A stretch of DNA of 8,596 nucleotides from Flavobacteriales bacterium (lineage in GTDB: Bacteria > Bacteroidota > Bacteroidia > DT-38). The position numbers were made by a program, and so were the translations under genes. The DNA lies in the NCBI GenBank assembly GCA_013214975.1, contig JABSPR010000345.1:1-8596 (forward strand). The letters run 5' to 3'. Below are positions 6,759 to 8,596 of this stretch, piece after piece. The notes under the pieces are model-generated. The model was not told the origin of the DNA. It did not search any database and saw nothing but the letters and a program-made list of their open reading frames with translations. Each line of letters begins with the position of its first letter. Within the stretch, counting starts at the first letter, position 1.

Positions 6759-6766
6759 TATCTTTG
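6759..6766 (+). promoter_or_regulatory. -7 box of the LemA-TPM operon promoter
   Basis: TATCTTTG is an exact TAnnTTTG match, 41 bases before the ATG at 6808. Initiation would fall near 6773. There is no clear TTG at the -33 position (only TATTTTC at about 6737-6743), so the upstream element is weak. Confidence 0.55.
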
Positions 6767-6807
6767 CGACTTCTAACCATATTTAATAAAACAATAAAAG
6801 CAAACCA

Positions 6808-7476
6808 ATGGGAATTCTATTTTTAATTGCTCTCGTAATTGGAGGGTGTGTATATGTGGCGATTAAAATGCCAAAGTTTAAGTTAGCAGCAATATTGGGA
6901 GCCATATTTTTCCCAATTATTATTGTTGTAGTGTATGCGACCACCACGGTTCAAACTACTTATAATGACATGGTAGTCAAAAACGAAACCGTTACCAGTT
7001 CTTGGTCTCAAGTAGAAAATGTATACCAACGTAGAGCCGATTTAATACCCAATCTAGTTTCTACTGTAAAAGGATATGCGGAGCATGAAAAATCAACACT
7101 TACCGAAGTAATTTCAGCTAGAGCTAAAGCCACAAGTATTAATATTGACGCCAACAATCTAAATGCAGCATCGATTCAGCAATTTCAAAAAGCACAAGCT
7201 GGTTTAAGTTCTGCTCTATCAAAACTAATGATGGTATCAGAGAGATACCCGGACCTAAAGGCAAATCAAAATTTCTTGGAACTGCAATCACAATTGGAAG
7301 GAACAGAAAACAGAATTGCTGTGGAACGTAAAAGGTTTAATGAATCTGTAAAAAGTTATAACTCCTACATTTTAGTTTTCCCTACTAATATTATTGCAGG
7401 CTTCTTTGCGATGGAGAAAAGAGTATACTTCGAATCGGATGAAGGAGCAGAAAAAGCACCTGAAGTAAAATTTTAA
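6808..7476 (+). CDS. LemA family membrane protein
   Basis: 222 residues. The family core is clear at 66-104: WSQVENVYQRRADLIPNLV, STVKGYAEHEKSTLTEVISARAKA. It is followed by a helical bundle ending in LEGTENRIAVERKRFNESV and YNSYILVFPTNIIAGFF, the usual LemA end. Ordinary LemA proteins have a single N-terminal anchor of about 20 residues. This one has two hydrophobic segments (about 2-18 and 26-44) joined by the basic loop KMPKFK. By the positive-inside rule the loop is cytoplasmic and both ends face the periplasm, so the coiled-coil domain sits on the same side as in normal LemA. The start is supported by the promoter just upstream. It leads an operon with two TPM proteins, a common partnership in Bacteroidota; the biochemical role of LemA is not established. 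Confidence 0.92.
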   Translation: MGILFLIALVIGGCVYVAIKMPKFKLAAILGAIFFPIIIVVVYATTTVQTTYNDMVVKNETVTSSWSQVENVYQRRADLIPNLVSTVKGYAEHEKSTLTEVISARAKATSINIDANNLNAASIQQFQKAQAGLSSALSKLMMVSERYPDLKANQNFLELQSQLEGTENRIAVERKRFNESVKSYNSYILVFPTNIIAGFFAMEKRVYFESDEGAEKAPEVKF

Positions 7477-7480
7477 AAAT

Positions 7481-7918
7481 ATGTCGAAAGATTTCTTTAC
7501 AGAACAAGAGAAAAAGCAGATCGTAGATTCAGTAAAAACTGCTGAACTCAATACATCTGGTGAGATTAGAGTGCATGTAGAAGGTAAATGCAAAGGAGAA
7601 GTTCTCGACAGAGCTTCCAATGTATTTGCCGCTTTAAAAATGCACAAAACCGAATTAAGAAACGGAGTACTCTTTTACTTATCTACAGTAGACCATAAAT
7701 TTGCCATTTTAGGCGATGGAGGCATCAACAAGGTAGTGGCAGACAATTTTTGGGAAAGCACTAAGGAAAAGATGCAAGAGCATTTTAGAAGTGGAGATTT
7801 CGCTACAGGACTTAGCGAGGGTATTCTCTCTGCTGGTGAGCAATTGAAAGCACACTTCCCTTATCAATCAGACGACGTAAACGAATTAGATGACGAAATT
7901 TCTTTTGGCGATGCATAA
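7481..7918 (+). CDS. TPM domain protein without signal peptide
   Basis: 145 residues, beginning 4 bases after lemA. The TPM (YgcG/TLP18.3/Psb32) fold is indicated by TSGEIRVHVEGKCKG (25-39), ALKMHKTELRNGVLFYLS (51-68), HKFAILGDGGINKVV (72-86) and the C-terminal helix FRSGDFATGLSEGILSAGE (102-120). No signal peptide or membrane segment is present, and the tail after residue 128 is acidic. It is predicted to be cytoplasmic, unlike the next gene's product. TPM domains have been called phosphatases in plants (TLP18.3) and assembly factors in photosystem II (Psb32), but no such activity can be claimed here. It sits in the middle of the LemA operon and its end overlaps the next start by 8 bases. 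Confidence 0.9.
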   Translation: MSKDFFTEQEKKQIVDSVKTAELNTSGEIRVHVEGKCKGEVLDRASNVFAALKMHKTELRNGVLFYLSTVDHKFAILGDGGINKVVADNFWESTKEKMQEHFRSGDFATGLSEGILSAGEQLKAHFPYQSDDVNELDDEISFGDA

Positions 7919-8596
7919 AATAAAAATCATATTCGCTGCTTTAGCGATATTTATTAGCACTTCTACAAGTGCACAGAATTATCCTGAGCAATCAAATCCT
8001 CCAAGACTGGTTAATGACTACGCCAAAATATTAGGTGAAGCCCAAAAGAATCAATTGGAGCAAAAACTGGTTGCATACAACAACGCTACATCCACACAAA
8101 TTGCGGTAGTAATTATTAATTCTCTCGAAGGGAATGATATCGGCATGTACGCCACAGAACTTGGTCAGAAATGGGGTATTGGTCAAAAAGGGAAAGATAA
8201 CGGCCTAGTGATACTAATATCTAAGTCCGACCGCAAAATGTTTATCGCTACAGGTTATGGCATGGAAGGCGTTTTGCCAGATGCCCTAGCCAAACGAATC
8301 GTCGAAAACATAATGAAGCCTAATTTCCGAAATGGGGATTTCTTTGGTGGAATTGACCAAGCAACAACAGCGATAATTAAACTAGCAGAAGGTGAATTTA
8401 CTGCCGAGAATATTCCAGGAAGACAGACACGTGGAAGAAAGAAAACTTCATTCTTGCCTTTAATCCTCATTCTATTAGTTATGATTGGCATGCCTCTTAT
8501 GCGTTACAAAAGCTATAAGCGATCGCACATGAGTAACTCTAATCTTACATTTCTGGCATTTCTTGCTCTTTCTTCTTCTAGTAGACACGGTGGCTA
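7911..8596 (+). CDS. Secreted TPM domain membrane protein (YgcG-like), 3' partial
   Basis: The gene starts with ATG at 7911, 8 bases inside the previous gene in another frame, and stays open for 228 codons to the right edge; the stop is outside the window. Signal peptide 1-21 (core IIFAALAIFI, cleavage after STSA). The mature N-terminus has NPPRLVNDYAKILGEAQKNQLE. The TPM domain (about 30-158) includes TQIAVVIINSLEG, IGQKGKDNGLVILISKSDRKMFIATGYGMEGVLPDA and NFRNGDFFGGIDQ, all typical of the family. Basic linker 170-178 (RQTRGRKK) precedes a membrane segment at 181-197, and a second hydrophobic stretch begins near 211. The visible end (SSSSRHGG) fits the Ser/Gly-rich tail of YgcG-like proteins. 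With lemA and the signal-less TPM gene it forms a three-gene unit, with TPM domains on both sides of the inner membrane. Confidence 0.92.
   Translation, partial: MHKIKIIFAALAIFISTSTSAQNYPEQSNPPRLVNDYAKILGEAQKNQLEQKLVAYNNATSTQIAVVIINSLEGNDIGMYATELGQKWGIGQKGKDNGLVILISKSDRKMFIATGYGMEGVLPDALAKRIVENIMKPNFRNGDFFGGIDQATTAIIKLAEGEFTAENIPGRQTRGRKKTSFLPLILILLVMIGMPLMRYKSYKRSHMSNSNLTFLAFLALSSSSRHGG

Noticed and set aside
1..8596. CRISPR array, insertion sequence, defence cassette or toxin-antitoxin pair
   Set aside because: No regularly spaced identical repeats, transposase frame, nuclease or helicase motifs, or paired small genes were found.

Overview
The window looks like chromosome from an AT-rich member of the Bacteroidota, probably a Flavobacteriia- or Cytophagia-like marine or gliding lineage; genus cannot be set from the sequence alone. 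The reasons are a type IX secretion (T9SS) type B sorting domain, a PorE/OmpA-type periplasmic protein, promoter boxes of the Bacteroidota TAnnTTTG form (389-396, 6759-6766), the lack of Shine-Dalgarno sequences, and exclusive use of TAA as the natural stop codon (all seven gene ends visible here).

Layout. Positions 1-359 hold the 3' end of folC (dihydrofolate/folylpolyglutamate synthase), interrupted by one in-frame TAA at 207. A tRNA-Val(UAC) with its own promoter follows at 421-495 and ends in a hairpin terminator that sits inside a 126-bp imperfect palindrome. About 520 bases of non-coding DNA then carry a second copy of a 29-base repeat and probable repeat debris. From 1148 comes a two-gene surface operon: a PorE-like protein (TPR, beta-propeller, carboxypeptidase-regulatory-like and OmpA domains) and, two bases later from a TTG start, a secreted repeat protein with a T9SS type B C-terminal signal. 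Next are a bestrophin-family channel (5152-6090) and a GNAT acetyltransferase gene (6126-6701) broken by a single TGA. A new promoter at about 6759 starts a LemA-TPM-TPM operon. Its third gene (7911 onward) overlaps the second by 8 bases and runs off the right edge.

How the genes fit together. The PorE-like protein would anchor to peptidoglycan in the periplasm and the adjacent repeat protein would be a T9SS cargo, so a shared surface or secretion job is plausible. The LemA operon places a membrane-anchored coiled-coil protein, a signal-less TPM protein and a secreted, membrane-anchored TPM protein under one promoter, which suggests an envelope function that is not well defined. The bestrophin and GNAT genes lie between the two operons and have no evident link to either.

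The most notable points are two single-base nonsense lesions in otherwise intact reading frames (one in normally essential folC), the large palindrome at the tRNA 3' flank, and the coupled PorE-like/type B cargo pair lacking a PorP/SprF gene. I did not find a clearly new defence or mobile system.
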